Shown here in pieces: positions 9,253 to 17,867 of a stretch of 44,507 nt of DNA. The DNA is from JAJYIV01 sp964616135 (GTDB taxonomy: Bacteria > Patescibacteriota > Patescibacteriia > UBA9934 > GWF2-40-263): the NCBI GenBank assembly GCA_964616135.1, contig CAZTTQ010000005.1, positions 1 through 44,507 of the forward strand. The letters run 5' to 3'. The notes beneath the pieces were generated by a model that did no database searches, had not been told where the DNA came from, and was given only the letters and a program-made list of their open reading frames with translations. Position 1 is the stretch's first letter. The number at the start of each line of letters is the position of its first letter. Made by a program: the position numbers and the translations under genes.

Positions 9253-9430
9253 TGAAACATGAGGACTCCGGTTCTCCACGATCTTCGAGCGGACCAGGGA
9301 GGCGCTCACCATCCGGTGTGCCGAATCGACGGGCCGAAGACCTAATGTTTCAGGCGTAACGAATTGTCGGTGGCAGGGAATGGGACCGCGTTCGACGGTG
9401 AACCCATTCCCCGGCCATCTCTATTTTTTG
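9253..9430 (+). ncRNA. Candidate structured small RNA of unknown class
   Basis: A non-coding stretch between the convergent 8538 gene and lexA. TGAAACATGAGG (9253-9264) can pair with CCTAATGTTTCA (9341-9352) with one mismatch, closing a multi-hairpin domain that includes CACC-ATCC-GGTG and CTTCG/CGAAG pairings. A second domain (9369-9419) has a 9-bp GGGAATGGG/CCCATTCCC stem on an outer GGTGGC/GCCATC helix. It ends in TTTTTT at 9424-9429. It lacks the conserved cores of tmRNA, RNase P RNA and SRP RNA as I know them. It has no downstream gene on the same strand, so it is not a leader. Function is unknown. Confidence 0.5.
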
Positions 9431-9492
9431 GACAAAGAAAACCAGACGTCGCGAGCGTCATCGCGCGGGGAGCGTGTTGAAATTGACGTGAC

Positions 9493-10107
9493 TTAGACGG
9501 GCTGGAACTTGCGGATCACGGCACGGACGACTCCTTGGATGATGCAGTCTTTGACGTAGATGGGATCCATGGTGCGGTTGGCTGGCTGGAGACGAATGCG
9601 GTTCTCTTCACGGTAGAAACGCTTGAGCGTGGCGTAGGCGTTGTCTAACAAGGCGACGACGACCTCTCCGTTTTTGGGCGACGGGTTACGTTCCACGACG
9701 ACGAAGTCTCCGTTCAAGATTCCGTCTTCAATCATGGATTGGCCCTTGACGCGCAAGACGTAGGAGTTGGCGCCGTCCACGACGAATTGCGTGGGTACGG
9801 CCATGGTTTCCCGTTCCTCCACCGCTTCAATGGGCAGCCCCGCGGTGATCAGGCCGACGAGCGGCAGTTCAATGGCGAAGGGGAAGGCGCGTTCCGGTTT
9901 TAAGACCTCCAGCGAGCGGGCGGAACCATCTTCCGAGTTGAGGTAGCCTTTTTCCGTGAGCGTCTTTACGTACTGGTGGATGGTGGCGGGGGACGAGAGT
10001 TTGAAGTGCTCCGCGATTTCCCGGTAGCTGGGCGCATACCCCCGGTCCTCCACGTGTTCCCGGATGTAGGCCAGGATGTCCGCCTGCTTTTTTGTGAGGG
10101 TTGCCAT
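9493..10107 (-). CDS. lexA: SOS repressor LexA
   Basis: Autocleaving transcriptional repressor of the DNA-damage response. The N-terminal winged helix (KKQADILAYIREHVEDRGYA, then PSYREIAEHF) is followed by a flexible linker. The peptidase S24 domain has the Ala-Gly cleavage site in LITAGLP (about 89/90), the catalytic serine in GQSMIEDG (about S124) and the lysine in ATLKRFY (about K162). Length (204 aa) is normal. A 20-bp palindrome 23 nt upstream covers the -10 region and probably mediates autorepression. It is divergent from metK. Confidence 0.95.
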   Translation of the reverse strand: MATLTKKQADILAYIREHVEDRGYAPSYREIAEHFKLSSPATIHQYVKTLTEKGYLNSEDGSARSLEVLKPERAFPFAIELPLVGLITAGLPIEAVEERETMAVPTQFVVDGANSYVLRVKGQSMIEDGILNGDFVVVERNPSPKNGEVVVALLDNAYATLKRFYREENRIRLQPANRTMDPIYVKDCIIQGVVRAVIRKFQPV

Positions 10108-10129
10108 AGCTGATAGTCGTTCGCTTTAT

Positions 10130-10149
10130 GTTCGTATAATAGTACGAAC
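10130..10149. promoter_or_regulatory. Probable LexA operator over the lexA -10 region
   Basis: Perfect inverted repeat GTTCGTA-N6-TACGAAC with TATAAT readable on the plus strand and TATTAT on the minus strand inside it. No second copy was noticed in the window. Confidence 0.7.
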
Positions 10150-10196
10150 AAAAACCGAACGCAAGTCCGCTGGGGTGAGCCAAAAAAGCGACGTCC

Positions 10197-10205
10197 TGTG
10201 GATAA
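10197..10205 (-). promoter_or_regulatory. Isolated DnaA-box sequence
   Basis: TGTGGATAA, the exact complement of TTATCCACA, with a partial CATCCACAG 10 nt downstream. A single box without an AT-rich unwinding region, so not an origin by itself. Another exact box lies at 31816-31824. Confidence 0.35.
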
Positions 10206-10270
10206 GTCAGCCATCCACAGCTTGTTCGTTTCCAGTCGCGTCCGTGTCTGGTACCGTTCGGGCCACTCCT

Positions 10271-11317
10271 ATGCGCAAGACCGTTGAATCCTGTTTCGCC
10301 GGGCACCCGGACAAAGTCTGCGACCAGATCGCGGACGCCCTGGTGGACGAGTACTTGCGTCGTGATCCTGATGCGCGCTTGGATTTGGACGTGTTGGGTT
10401 CCCACGGCATGCTCATGATCGGCGGTGAGGTGCAGAGCAAAGCGGATTTCGACTTGACCGCGTTGGCGCGCGCCACGTATGCGGACATTGGCTACGCGGA
10501 TGAAATAGAAGTGTTCGTGAACGTGGAGGCGCCCTCTGGGGAATTGAAAGACGTCCGCGGGCCCACGGACACGTGCGTCGTTTCCGGCTACGCGACCGCA
10601 GAAACGCGGGAGCGCCTGCCGCGTGCGGTCGTGTACGCGCACGCCATCACGCGCCGCTTGGACGACGTGCGCCGTACGGACCCGACGTTCTCTTGGCTCA
10701 TGCCGGACGGGAAAGTCCAGGTGTCGTTGGAAAAGGACCGGCTCCGTGCCGTGACTCTGCTTGCGTCCCACCGCCCGGACATGGATCCGATGGAAGTGCG
10801 GCGTATTTTATTGGAACGCGTCCTGGCGCCGGTCGCCGGCGCGGAAGACGCGCAGATTTTGGTGAATCCCGCCGGGGCGTTTACGTGTTGCGGGTTCCAC
10901 GCGGACACAGGCGTGAACGGCCGCCGCCTTTCGTCCGACAGTTACGGGGGCCTCGTGCCTTTTGGTGACAACGCATTGTCCGGCAAGGATCCGTTCAAAG
11001 CGGAACGGTGCGGCTCCTATATGGCCCGCGCCGCGGCCAAGTGGATCGTGGACCAGGGCCTGGCGTCTTCCGTCGTGGTGAACGTCGCGTACGCGTTCGG
11101 CCGAGCCGAGCCGATTTCCTTGGAGGCCGTCGGGATGGGAGAAAAAACGCGCGGATCCAAACTGAATCTGTCGGAACTCGTCCGCACCACGTTTGATTTC
11201 CGTCCGGAGTCCATCGTGGAACGCTTGGCGCTCCAACGCCCGTTGTACCGCTCAAGCGCCACGCACGGCACGTTCGGTCGTGCGGGCCTGCCGTGGGAAG
11301 AGCCACTGCCTTCGTGA
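10271..11317 (+). CDS. metK: S-adenosylmethionine synthetase, divergent
   Basis: Makes S-adenosylmethionine from ATP and methionine. ESCFAGHPDKVCDQIADALVD at the start matches the GHPDK nucleotide motif. NPAGAFTCCG, DSYGGLVPFGDNALSGKDP and THGTFGR near the end match the central and C-terminal MetK motifs. At 348 aa it is shorter than the usual 380-390. The central segment reads KDPFKAERCGSYMAR where typical enzymes have KDPTKVDRSAAYAAR, so it is a divergent branch. The start chosen is the ATG after ACTCCT; an in-frame upstream extension reads through the lexA operator and is not credible. Confidence 0.85.
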   Translation: MRKTVESCFAGHPDKVCDQIADALVDEYLRRDPDARLDLDVLGSHGMLMIGGEVQSKADFDLTALARATYADIGYADEIEVFVNVEAPSGELKDVRGPTDTCVVSGYATAETRERLPRAVVYAHAITRRLDDVRRTDPTFSWLMPDGKVQVSLEKDRLRAVTLLASHRPDMDPMEVRRILLERVLAPVAGAEDAQILVNPAGAFTCCGFHADTGVNGRRLSSDSYGGLVPFGDNALSGKDPFKAERCGSYMARAAAKWIVDQGLASSVVVNVAYAFGRAEPISLEAVGMGEKTRGSKLNLSELVRTTFDFRPESIVERLALQRPLYRSSATHGTFGRAGLPWEEPLPS

Positions 11318-11334
11318 TACCATGGGGCGTATCT

Positions 11335-12078
11335 ATGCCCGCCTTACGGAGGACTCCCGTCGCGTCCGGCGCCGCCCTCGGCCTGCTGGTATTAACCGTG
11401 GCCGGCACCTTGGCGTTGGTACGCCTGCCGGATCCGGAACGCGCGGTGGCAAGCACGCCGGACGCGTCCGCCCGCGTGGAAGGCGTGTGGGCTCCCGGTT
11501 CCGCGCCGTTCTTGGTCGCGGAGACGGTGGGCGGGCCGTTTACGGCGGCGCGCGGATTGGTTTACCGCGTATCGGCGCCGCCGGCTCCCGCGGGACATCC
11601 CTATACGTTGGCCGTGCAAATTCCGTCGGACCTGTCGCCCGTGGCGTCCGCGTTGTACCACTACGACGCGGCTGCTGGCGCTTGGCGCGCCGTCCCCGCC
11701 TCCATGGATGAGACCGGATGGTTTCTGAAAACGGATCTCGCGGCTCTCCCGTCCGCTAACTGGGCCGTCGGCATTCCATACGCGCCCGAGCCGAGCGTCC
11801 ATGCCGCCGCCGCGCTCCAATCGCTCGTCGCTGTGCCGCCGCCGGGAGCCGTCGGTTATCGCGCCGCGTTGCTGTCTGCTTCCGTGCCCGGGGACTACGT
11901 CGTCGTGCGTGACCCGTTCGGTGCGGGTGGCTGTGACGGCCGGTTCCAGCCGGGCAGGGAACAGACCCGCACGTCCATGGACGTGACAGAGGCGGAACGC
12001 GTCGTCGTCGTGTGGGAATTGGCCGCGGGGTGCGCACCGGGCGCCGTCATCGGCCCGGTTGTGCGGGACCCTTCCTGA
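11335..12078 (+). CDS. Hypothetical exported or membrane-anchored protein
   Basis: A hydrophobic segment at residues about 10-27 acts as signal or anchor. The rest (247 aa in total) is Ala/Pro/Val-rich and beta-like, with two cysteines in the C-terminal quarter (GGCDG, AAGCAPG). No family is recognised. A TACCAT box lies 11 nt before the ATG, suggesting a very short 5' end. It sits between metK and the cyclophilin gene on the same strand with 32 nt to the latter. Confidence 0.7.
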   Translation: MPALRRTPVASGAALGLLVLTVAGTLALVRLPDPERAVASTPDASARVEGVWAPGSAPFLVAETVGGPFTAARGLVYRVSAPPAPAGHPYTLAVQIPSDLSPVASALYHYDAAAGAWRAVPASMDETGWFLKTDLAALPSANWAVGIPYAPEPSVHAAAALQSLVAVPPPGAVGYRAALLSASVPGDYVVVRDPFGAGGCDGRFQPGREQTRTSMDVTEAERVVVVWELAAGCAPGAVIGPVVRDPS

Positions 12079-12110
12079 CGTGGTATTCTCCCATTGCTTT
12101 CTTCCTTCCT

Positions 12111-12778
<668 letters not shown>

Positions 12779-12779
12779 T

Positions 12780-13958
12780 ATGAAGATTCCCGCGATCCCA
12801 CGCGGCGGCAAACGCTGGGCAGCCTTGGTGCTGCCGGCGTTTTTCGTTGTCGCGGGCGTTGCGGGGTTTTTCTGGGCACGGCCGGTTCTGCTCGTCTCCT
12901 CACCCCCAGCCCTCTCCTCCCAAGGAGGAGAGGGGGACGCGGTTCCGAAGCCGTTGGTACACGTTCCGCTCCCAGCGGAAGTGCGCGGCTTTTATTGGAA
13001 CGCGCAGACGGCCGGGACGGCGCGCGGTGACCAGCTGATGGAGTACGCCAAACAGACCGGGTTAAACGCGGTCGTGATTGATCTGAAGGCCGACAATGGC
13101 GCCATTGCCTTCACGCCCAAGGACGAATCCTTGCGCCCGTACGCCATGGAGAAACCGCTCATCGCGGACCTGGAAGCGCTCACGGCCAAACTGGCGGACG
13201 CGGGGCTGTACCGCATCGCGCGCTTGGCGGTCATGAAGGACAACGTGTTTGCCGCCGCGCATCCGGAAGCGGCGCTCCACAATAAGGGCGGCGGCTACTG
13301 GCGTGACAAAACCGGCGTCGCGTGGCTCGACCCGGCCGCGCCGGTCGTCGCGGACACGGCACTCGTCCTGGCGCGGGAAGCGTACGCGCGCGGCTTTGAC
13401 GAAATCCAACTGGACTACGTGCGGTTTCCCTCCGACGGCGTACTGTCCGCTATCAGCTACCCGTTTTTCAAGCGTGGGGAACAGGGTGAAACGGACGTCA
13501 TGCGCGCATTCTTCGAACAAGTAGCCGGCACGCTTAAGGCGGAGAACATTCCCGTGTCCGTGGACCTGTTCGGTATGACGTACTGGCAGGAAAACGACTT
13601 CGGCATCGGCCAGCGTCTGCGGGACGTGTTGCCTTCCGCGGATTTCGTCTCACCTATGGTGTATCCATCGCACTATCCGCCCAACTTCAAGGGGTACGCC
13701 AATCCGGCGGAATTCCCGTACGAGATTGTGAAGGAAACCGTGGACGCGGGCGCGGCGTTGATTGAACAGGAAACGGGCGGCCTCCCCACGGAAACCCGTC
13801 GTAAGACGCGTCCATGGCTGCAGGACTTCGACATCGGCGCCGTATACACGGCGGTAAAGATCGAGGCGCAAATCAAGGCGACCCGTGATGCGGGCGCCTC
13901 CGGCTGGATCCTGTGGAATGCTCGGAACGTCTACGAGCCAGCCAATTATCCCCCCTAG
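12780..13958 (+). CDS. Putative glycoside hydrolase (DUF4015-type)
   Basis: An N-terminal membrane anchor (about residues 13-34) is followed by a TIM-barrel-like domain beginning VRGFYWNAQTAG. Typical elements follow: GLNAVVIDLKADNGAI, IARLAVMKDNVFA, GFDEIQLDYVRFPSDG, SVDLFGMTYW, DFVSPMVYPSHYP and GWILWNARNVY. These fit the DUF4015 putative glycosyl hydrolase family common in CPR. Substrate is unknown; exopolysaccharide or cell-wall glycan is a guess. Between anchor and domain, residues about 42-52 (PPALSSQGGEG) are encoded by a palindromic repeat inserted in frame. The stop codon lies at the edge of another repeat. Confidence 0.75.
   Translation: MKIPAIPRGGKRWAALVLPAFFVVAGVAGFFWARPVLLVSSPPALSSQGGEGDAVPKPLVHVPLPAEVRGFYWNAQTAGTARGDQLMEYAKQTGLNAVVIDLKADNGAIAFTPKDESLRPYAMEKPLIADLEALTAKLADAGLYRIARLAVMKDNVFAAAHPEAALHNKGGGYWRDKTGVAWLDPAAPVVADTALVLAREAYARGFDEIQLDYVRFPSDGVLSAISYPFFKRGEQGETDVMRAFFEQVAGTLKAENIPVSVDLFGMTYWQENDFGIGQRLRDVLPSADFVSPMVYPSHYPPNFKGYANPAEFPYEIVKETVDAGAALIEQETGGLPTETRRKTRPWLQDFDIGAVYTAVKIEAQIKATRDAGASGWILWNARNVYEPANYPP
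12904..12938. repeat. Palindromic repeat inserted in frame in the 12780 gene
   Basis: CCCTCTCCTCC-caa-GGAGGAGAGGG within the linker-coding part of the gene. It is of the same sequence style as the repeats at 13951 and 32232 and translates to a Pro/Ser/Gly linker that would be tolerated. Confidence 0.7.
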
Positions 13959-14043
13959 ACTCCCTCCAACTCCCTCTTGAAAAGAGGGAGAGGCACGGGA
14001 ACCGACAACCCCCTCTTTGCAAGAGGGGGAACGGGGGAGTCGC
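13951..14043. repeat. Double-hairpin intergenic repeat, copy 1
   Basis: Two palindromes, CTCCCTCTT-gaa-AAGAGGGAG and CCCCCTCTT-tgc-AAGAGGGGG, joined by a GGGAACCGACAA spacer and ending ACGGGGGAGTC. A second copy lies at 32232-32320. This copy contains the stop codon of the preceding gene (CCCCCTAGACTCCC). Confidence 0.8.
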
Positions 14044-14080
14044 GAATAAAAACACGCCGCTCCCAAGCCGGGGCGGCGTT
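14044..14080 (-). terminator. Terminator of the 14086 gene
   Basis: Reading the minus strand, ACGCCGC and GCGGCGT form a stem followed by GTTTTTATT. Confidence 0.75.
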
Positions 14081-14085
14081 TCGTT

Positions 14086-14442
14086 TCAGACGTCGGCGGA
14101 CGCGCGGCGCTTGGTGCCGCCGTCGTTGAAGCTGGTGACCTCGGTGTGGGCAAGCGCGCCGTCGATCTGCCTGGTTCCGACGATGGTGTGGAGCGTTGGG
14201 TACGCAGTCGCGGCAGACACGAAGTCGGCGGGCACGCCCGCCGCGACGCGAACGGCGTTGCTCGTGCATCCCGATCCGATGAAGATGCAGCCTTCGGCCG
14301 TCTGGACGAACGCGACTCCGCCCGTGACCAAGACGAGCCGCTCCATATCCTTGTCTCTGGGGTCGTTCGTCGCGTGAGCGAGATGGAGAACCGCTGTCTG
14401 CCGGTGCTCCGGGATATTGAGGAACTCGATCGTGCGCAGCAT
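14086..14442 (-). CDS. Hypothetical small protein (118 aa) in a stand-alone cassette
   Basis: Not recognised. No signal peptide or membrane helix. The N-terminal half alternates beta-like strands (ERLVLVTGGVAFVQT, GCIFIGSG), and the C-terminus is polar (TSFNDGGTKRRASADV). The start is defined by GGAGG 5 nt before the ATG and a promoter 29-57 nt upstream; an open frame extends further upstream but crosses the promoter and terminator of neighbouring units and is not real. Own promoter, ribosome site and terminator make it a self-contained unit next to the alaE-like cassette. Confidence 0.75.
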   Translation of the reverse strand: MLRTIEFLNIPEHRQTAVLHLAHATNDPRDKDMERLVLVTGGVAFVQTAEGCIFIGSGCTSNAVRVAAGVPADFVSAATAYPTLHTIVGTRQIDGALAHTEVTSFNDGGTKRRASADV

Positions 14443-14470
14443 GGACGCCTCCGCAGTTAAGTCCGTCCGG

Positions 14471-14499
14471 ACTTTAAGCCAGCCATTTTTCTTTGTCCA
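14471..14499 (-). promoter_or_regulatory. Promoter of the 14086 gene
   Basis: On the minus strand TGGACA, 17 bp, TAAAGT. GGAGG and ATG follow. Confidence 0.7.
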
Positions 14500-14502
14500 G
14501 GG

Positions 14503-14546
14503 AAAAAGAAAAGCCCCGCCGGTTCCGAGAAGGAACGGGCGGGGAA
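14503..14546 (-). terminator. Terminator of the alaE-like gene
   Basis: Minus-strand stem CCCCGCC-GTTCC / GGAAC-GGCGGGG followed by CTTTTCTTTTT. Confidence 0.85.
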
Positions 14547-14549
14547 GAG

Positions 14550-15050
14550 TCAGGCGGCGCGGTGCGCGGGCGGCTCTTTGGGCTTCGGCACGGGGCGAAG
14601 CCGGCGGAAGAGCGCGGGCGTCCGTTCCGTGGCGCGCCGGATGGCGTCCAGGAAGAACCCGGTGAGCGGCGCGGCGGCGGATGCGGCAAGCAGGCAGCAG
14701 AGAAGGCCGAGGAGGGCCTGTGTGCCGCTTGCGCCGAACACGAGGAGTGTTAGGACGTAGAGCGGCGCTTGGAAGCTGCTGAACGCCATCCATTCGCCGA
14801 TCCCGGTATGGAGCCGGTCGACGGGGTGGGAGCCCAGGTAGGACGCCAGCACCCGGTCCCGCCACCAGCCGTAGAATCCGCCCGTGGCGAGGTTGATCGC
14901 GGCGGAGACGCCACGCAGCCACAGGACGCGTTCGCTCGGCAATCCGAGCAGCAGCCATTCGACCAGGCCGGCACCCACGGACGTGAGCACGGTGATGGTG
15001 ATGGCGTCGGTCAGAAACCGGCGTGCGGCAGGGGAGAGCTTCCAGCGCAA
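14550..15050 (-). CDS. alaE: AlaE-like L-alanine exporter family membrane protein
   Basis: Small four-helix inner-membrane exporter family (AlaE exports L-alanine in E. coli). Matching features are a first helix after FLTDAITIT, then RGVSAAINLATGGFYGWWRD aligning with the AlaE R-x-P-V-N-I-x6-Y-G-x-x-R-D pattern. FSSFQAPLYVLTLLVFGA aligns with its FQSPVYAAILLVVGA, and the last helix ends GFFLDAIRR. About 166 aa against 149 in E. coli, with a Pro/Arg-rich tail. The start is inferred as TTG 4 nt after AGGAGG; ATGs further upstream coincide with the -10 box. Own promoter and strong terminator. Confidence 0.72.
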   Translation of the reverse strand: MRWKLSPAARRFLTDAITITVLTSVGAGLVEWLLLGLPSERVLWLRGVSAAINLATGGFYGWWRDRVLASYLGSHPVDRLHTGIGEWMAFSSFQAPLYVLTLLVFGASGTQALLGLLCCLLAASAAAPLTGFFLDAIRRATERTPALFRRLRPVPKPKEPPAHRAA

Positions 15051-15093
15051 GGGACCTCCTATGGGTCGGGAAACAAGGAACGAACGGAAGGCC

Positions 15094-15122
15094 ATGCTAC
15101 CCGTTTTCCTCGTTTTTGTCAA
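15094..15122 (-). promoter_or_regulatory. Promoter of the alaE-like gene
   Basis: Minus strand TTGACA, 17 bp, TAGCAT. The ATG inside TAGCAT cannot be the start codon of the message made here. Confidence 0.75.
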
Positions 15123-15134
15123 CCGATTTCTGCT

Positions 15135-15144
15135 NNNNNNNNNN
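15135..15144. other. Assembly gap (10 N)
   Basis: Ten Ns between the alaE-like promoter and the RecB-like gene. The start region of the latter begins 10 nt after the gap, so its promoter is not visible and the adjacency is not certain. Confidence 0.95.
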
Positions 15145-15154
15145 TAATCTCCCC

Positions 15155-16552
15155 ATGCCTCGCACCATCACCGAACGTTCGTTTTTCCGCTATCTTAAGT
15201 GCCCGCACTGGGTCTATTTTGACGCGCACGGGGACGTGCCGAAGCCGCATGACCCGCTCATGCAGGCCCTGCAGGATGAAGGCCTGTTGGAAGAACACCA
15301 CCGCGCGTGGCTCGCCAAGCGCCAGGACGTGGCGGAAGTGACGGCAGAAGATGAAGAAGAAGCGTTTCTTCAAACCCTGGCGTTCATGCGGGCGGGCCGC
15401 CAGACCATCTACCGCGGCGTCTTAATCGACGGCCACTGGATCGGGCATCCGGACATGCTGGAACGCGTGGAAGGGAAATCCAAACTGGGCGACTACTTTT
15501 ACGTGGCGGCCGACATGAAGCGCGCGCGGTCGCTCCGGGACGAATATAAGTTCCAAGGCTGTTTCTACGCGGAACTCCTCCAAAAGATCCAGGGCACCAA
15601 GCCGGTCCAGGGCTACGTCATCACGCCGGACCAAGAAGTCCTGCCGTACGTCATTTCGCTCTTTGAAGGCGAATACGCGCTGACGCTGGATGGGATCGAA
15701 CGCATCGTGGCCGGGGAAAAACCCGCGCACTTTTTGACGTCGGGGTGCAAGCAGTCGCCGTGGTTTGAAACGTGCCGCTCCCTGTCCGAAAGCTGCGGCG
15801 ACCTGTCCATTCTGAACCGCGTATGGAAAGAGGAAGTGGCGCGCTTGGGCTCCATTGGCGTGCGCACCGTGGCCGAATTGGCCAAATTGGCGCCGCGGGA
15901 CTTGGCGCACCGCTTGCCGGAGGCGAACCCGGAGCGCCTGGAAACCTTGCGTGACCAAGCCTTGGCGCTCATGGAGAACCGCCACATCATCCGCGGCCGC
16001 ATTGAGTTCAAAAAAACCAAGACGGAGCTGTACTTCGACATTGAAAGCAACCCGTTGCGCGACCATGACTACCTGTTCGGCGTGCTGGAAGTGACGGGCG
16101 CGGAAGAGACCTACCACGCGTTCTTCGCCGGGACGAAAGAGGAAGAGAAGGAAATGTGGGAGAAATTCTGCGCCTTCATGGAGGGCCACCCGGACGCGCC
16201 GGTGTACCACTACGGCCGCTTTGAGGCGGAGGTACTCCACCGCTTCGACCACCGCTTCGGCTGCTCATCCGCTGTGCGTTCCGCGTTCGCCAACAACCTG
16301 GTGGACGTCCTGGGCCTCATCCGGCCGAACGTACTGTTCCCGCTGTCGTTCTACTCGTTGAAAGACATCGCGGCCCACATTGGCTTCCACTGGCGCGCGG
16401 ACGACGCCGGCGGCGCCAACTCCGTGCTGTGGTTTGAGGCGTGGCTCCGCGACCGCAACCAAAAGCAGTTGGACAAGATCGTTGCCTACAATGAGGACGA
16501 CGTGCGCGCTACTTTGGCAGTTGTGAAGTGGTTAAAAACGAACGCGACCTGA
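15155..16552 (+). CDS. TM0106-family RecB-like nuclease with RNase H-like domain
   Basis: Residues about 1-300 resemble the RecB/Cas4-like half: an early cysteine in YLKCPHWVYFDAH, then ERVEGKSKLGDYFYVAADMKRA with a D-ExK-like arrangement and a CKQSPWFETC...SCGD cysteine group. A helix-hairpin-helix-like stretch (SIGVRTVAELAKL) follows. Residues about 305-465 form a DEDD-type exonuclease (YFDIESNP, YHYGRFEAEVL, NLVDVL, YNEDDVRAT). This two-part architecture is that of the TM0106 RecB-like putative nucleases, 465 aa here. Probable DNA-processing nuclease; exact role unknown. The ATG lies just inside the right contig. Confidence 0.8.
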   Translation: MPRTITERSFFRYLKCPHWVYFDAHGDVPKPHDPLMQALQDEGLLEEHHRAWLAKRQDVAEVTAEDEEEAFLQTLAFMRAGRQTIYRGVLIDGHWIGHPDMLERVEGKSKLGDYFYVAADMKRARSLRDEYKFQGCFYAELLQKIQGTKPVQGYVITPDQEVLPYVISLFEGEYALTLDGIERIVAGEKPAHFLTSGCKQSPWFETCRSLSESCGDLSILNRVWKEEVARLGSIGVRTVAELAKLAPRDLAHRLPEANPERLETLRDQALALMENRHIIRGRIEFKKTKTELYFDIESNPLRDHDYLFGVLEVTGAEETYHAFFAGTKEEEKEMWEKFCAFMEGHPDAPVYHYGRFEAEVLHRFDHRFGCSSAVRSAFANNLVDVLGLIRPNVLFPLSFYSLKDIAAHIGFHWRADDAGGANSVLWFEAWLRDRNQKQLDKIVAYNEDDVRATLAVVKWLKTNAT

Positions 16553-16553
16553 T

Positions 16554-16961
16554 ATGTCCGAACGCGGCGTCTTCATCGGCTTCACCACTGCCGTTCTTGC
16601 CGTGCTGACGGCAGGTTCCTTGGCGTTGCGCGTGCCGACGCCTCCGGTGCGGGTGGTGCCGTTGGAAGATCTGCCCATTCTGCCGCGCGAAAGCTGGGTC
16701 CTGGATCCGGATCCTGCGGCGTGTGAGGGCGCGGGTGGGGAAGTCCGCTACGAACGCTCGTCGAGCTGCGGCTACTACATGGGCCCGTCCGTGTACGACG
16801 CCTGCGGCCAGTACGGCGTACCGTGCTTCTCGGAACGTCCGGGCGCCACGACCTGCGTGGAAGGCCGCCGCGCCTCCTGCGCCTGCGCGACGGACAAGGA
16901 GTGTCCCGCCGGCTACGCCTGCCAAAGCGGCCGCTGTTTTTCGTCCTCTCTTAACCGCTAA
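16554..16961 (+). CDS. Small cysteine-rich exported or anchored protein
   Basis: A membrane segment at about residues 7-25, then about 110 extracytoplasmic residues with 11 cysteines (SSCGYYMG, DACGQYGVPCF, TTCVEGRRASCACAT, KECPAGYACQSGRCF). The final part resembles small disulfide-stabilised repeats of the CPAGYxCxxGxC type. No enzymatic motif. It starts 1 nt after the nuclease stop and is followed 2 nt later by the C39-like gene. Confidence 0.7.
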   Translation: MSERGVFIGFTTAVLAVLTAGSLALRVPTPPVRVVPLEDLPILPRESWVLDPDPAACEGAGGEVRYERSSSCGYYMGPSVYDACGQYGVPCFSERPGATTCVEGRRASCACATDKECPAGYACQSGRCFSSSLNR

Positions 16962-16963
16962 GT

Positions 16964-17806
16964 ATGCGTCTGCGCCCACTGCTTGCTGCCGTCAGCATTC
17001 CGGCCCTCCTGTTGGTGGGCTATTCGCAGCGCGTGCGCATCGCCGACGCGTGGCGCGAGCAGCATGCGCCGGTGTTGCCGCCGCCGGTCGCGTACGAGGA
17101 CGTGAAACCGGTGCCGCTCCCGGCGCCAGTGCCCGCTCCCGTTCCCGTCACGCCCGCGCCGGAGGTGCCCACGCCTGCCAAGGAAGAGCCGAAACCGGTC
17201 GAACCGGCGCCCGTGCCGGCCGCGTTGCCGGAATCCATCAACCTGGCCGTGCCGTTCACCCCGCAGGCGCCGCGCGCCAACTGGGACGAATTCCACGAGG
17301 AAGCTTGCGAGGAAGCCTCGCTCCTCATGGTCCACCGCTTCTATGAAGGCGACCAGGCGAACCGCTTGGATCCGGACTTCGTGGAGGGACAATTGGCCAA
17401 GATGGCCGCGTTTGAAGACGGCTTGTTCGGCTACAACACGGATACCACGGTGGCGCAGGTCGGCGCCCTGGCCGAACAGATGTTCGGCTATGAACATGTG
17501 GAGGCGTTGGACAACCCGTCCGTGGACGACTTGAAAAAGCACTTGGCGGCGGGGCATCCGGTCATTATTCCGGCTGCCGGCCGCGAAATCGGCAACCCGT
17601 ACTTCACGCCGCCCGGCCCCGAATACCACATGCTCGTCTTGCGCGGGTACACCGCGGACGGTAAGTTCATCACCAACGACCCCGGCACCCGGCGCGGGGA
17701 GGCCTTCCTCTATCCAGTGGAAAGCGTGATGGCCGCCATGAAAGACTGGAACCAGCAGGATCAGCTGGCCAACGGTCCCCGCCGCGCGCTCGTCATTTGG
17801 CCGTAG
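16964..17806 (+). CDS. Secreted C39-like (papain-fold) peptidase
   Basis: An N-terminal hydrophobic segment and a Pro/Val-rich linker (residues about 39-90) precede a peptidase C39-like domain. The active-site candidates are the cysteine in EEACEEAS (about C115), the histidine in EYHMLVLRGY (about H222) and the aspartate in ITNDPG (about D239). NLAVPFTPQAPRANW is the usual entry motif. Likely an exported cysteine peptidase or peptide-bond hydrolase acting outside the membrane; substrate unknown. Its TAG stop lies inside the first GTAGAAC heptamer of the downstream repeat. Confidence 0.78.
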   Translation: MRLRPLLAAVSIPALLLVGYSQRVRIADAWREQHAPVLPPPVAYEDVKPVPLPAPVPAPVPVTPAPEVPTPAKEEPKPVEPAPVPAALPESINLAVPFTPQAPRANWDEFHEEACEEASLLMVHRFYEGDQANRLDPDFVEGQLAKMAAFEDGLFGYNTDTTVAQVGALAEQMFGYEHVEALDNPSVDDLKKHLAAGHPVIIPAAGREIGNPYFTPPGPEYHMLVLRGYTADGKFITNDPGTRRGEAFLYPVESVMAAMKDWNQQDQLANGPRRALVIWP

Positions 17807-17867
17807 AACGTGGAACGCATAGCGTAGAACGTTCGGAGTTGCCAGCGATTTTTCAGACGATCCACGT
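17803..17867. repeat. Heptamer hairpin element, copy A
   Basis: Left arm GTAGAAC-GTGGAAC-GCATAGC-GTAGAAC, a core with CAGCGATTTTTCAGACGAT, and a short right arm GATCCAC-GT that runs into the ATG at 17868. It fills the gap from the stop codon, which it supplies, to the next start codon. Confidence 0.8.

Noticed and set aside
14086..14958. 290-codon minus-strand frame joining the 14086 gene to upstream sequence
   Set aside because: It crosses the terminator of the alaE-like gene and the promoter of the 14086 gene; the SD-preceded ATG at 14442 is the real start.
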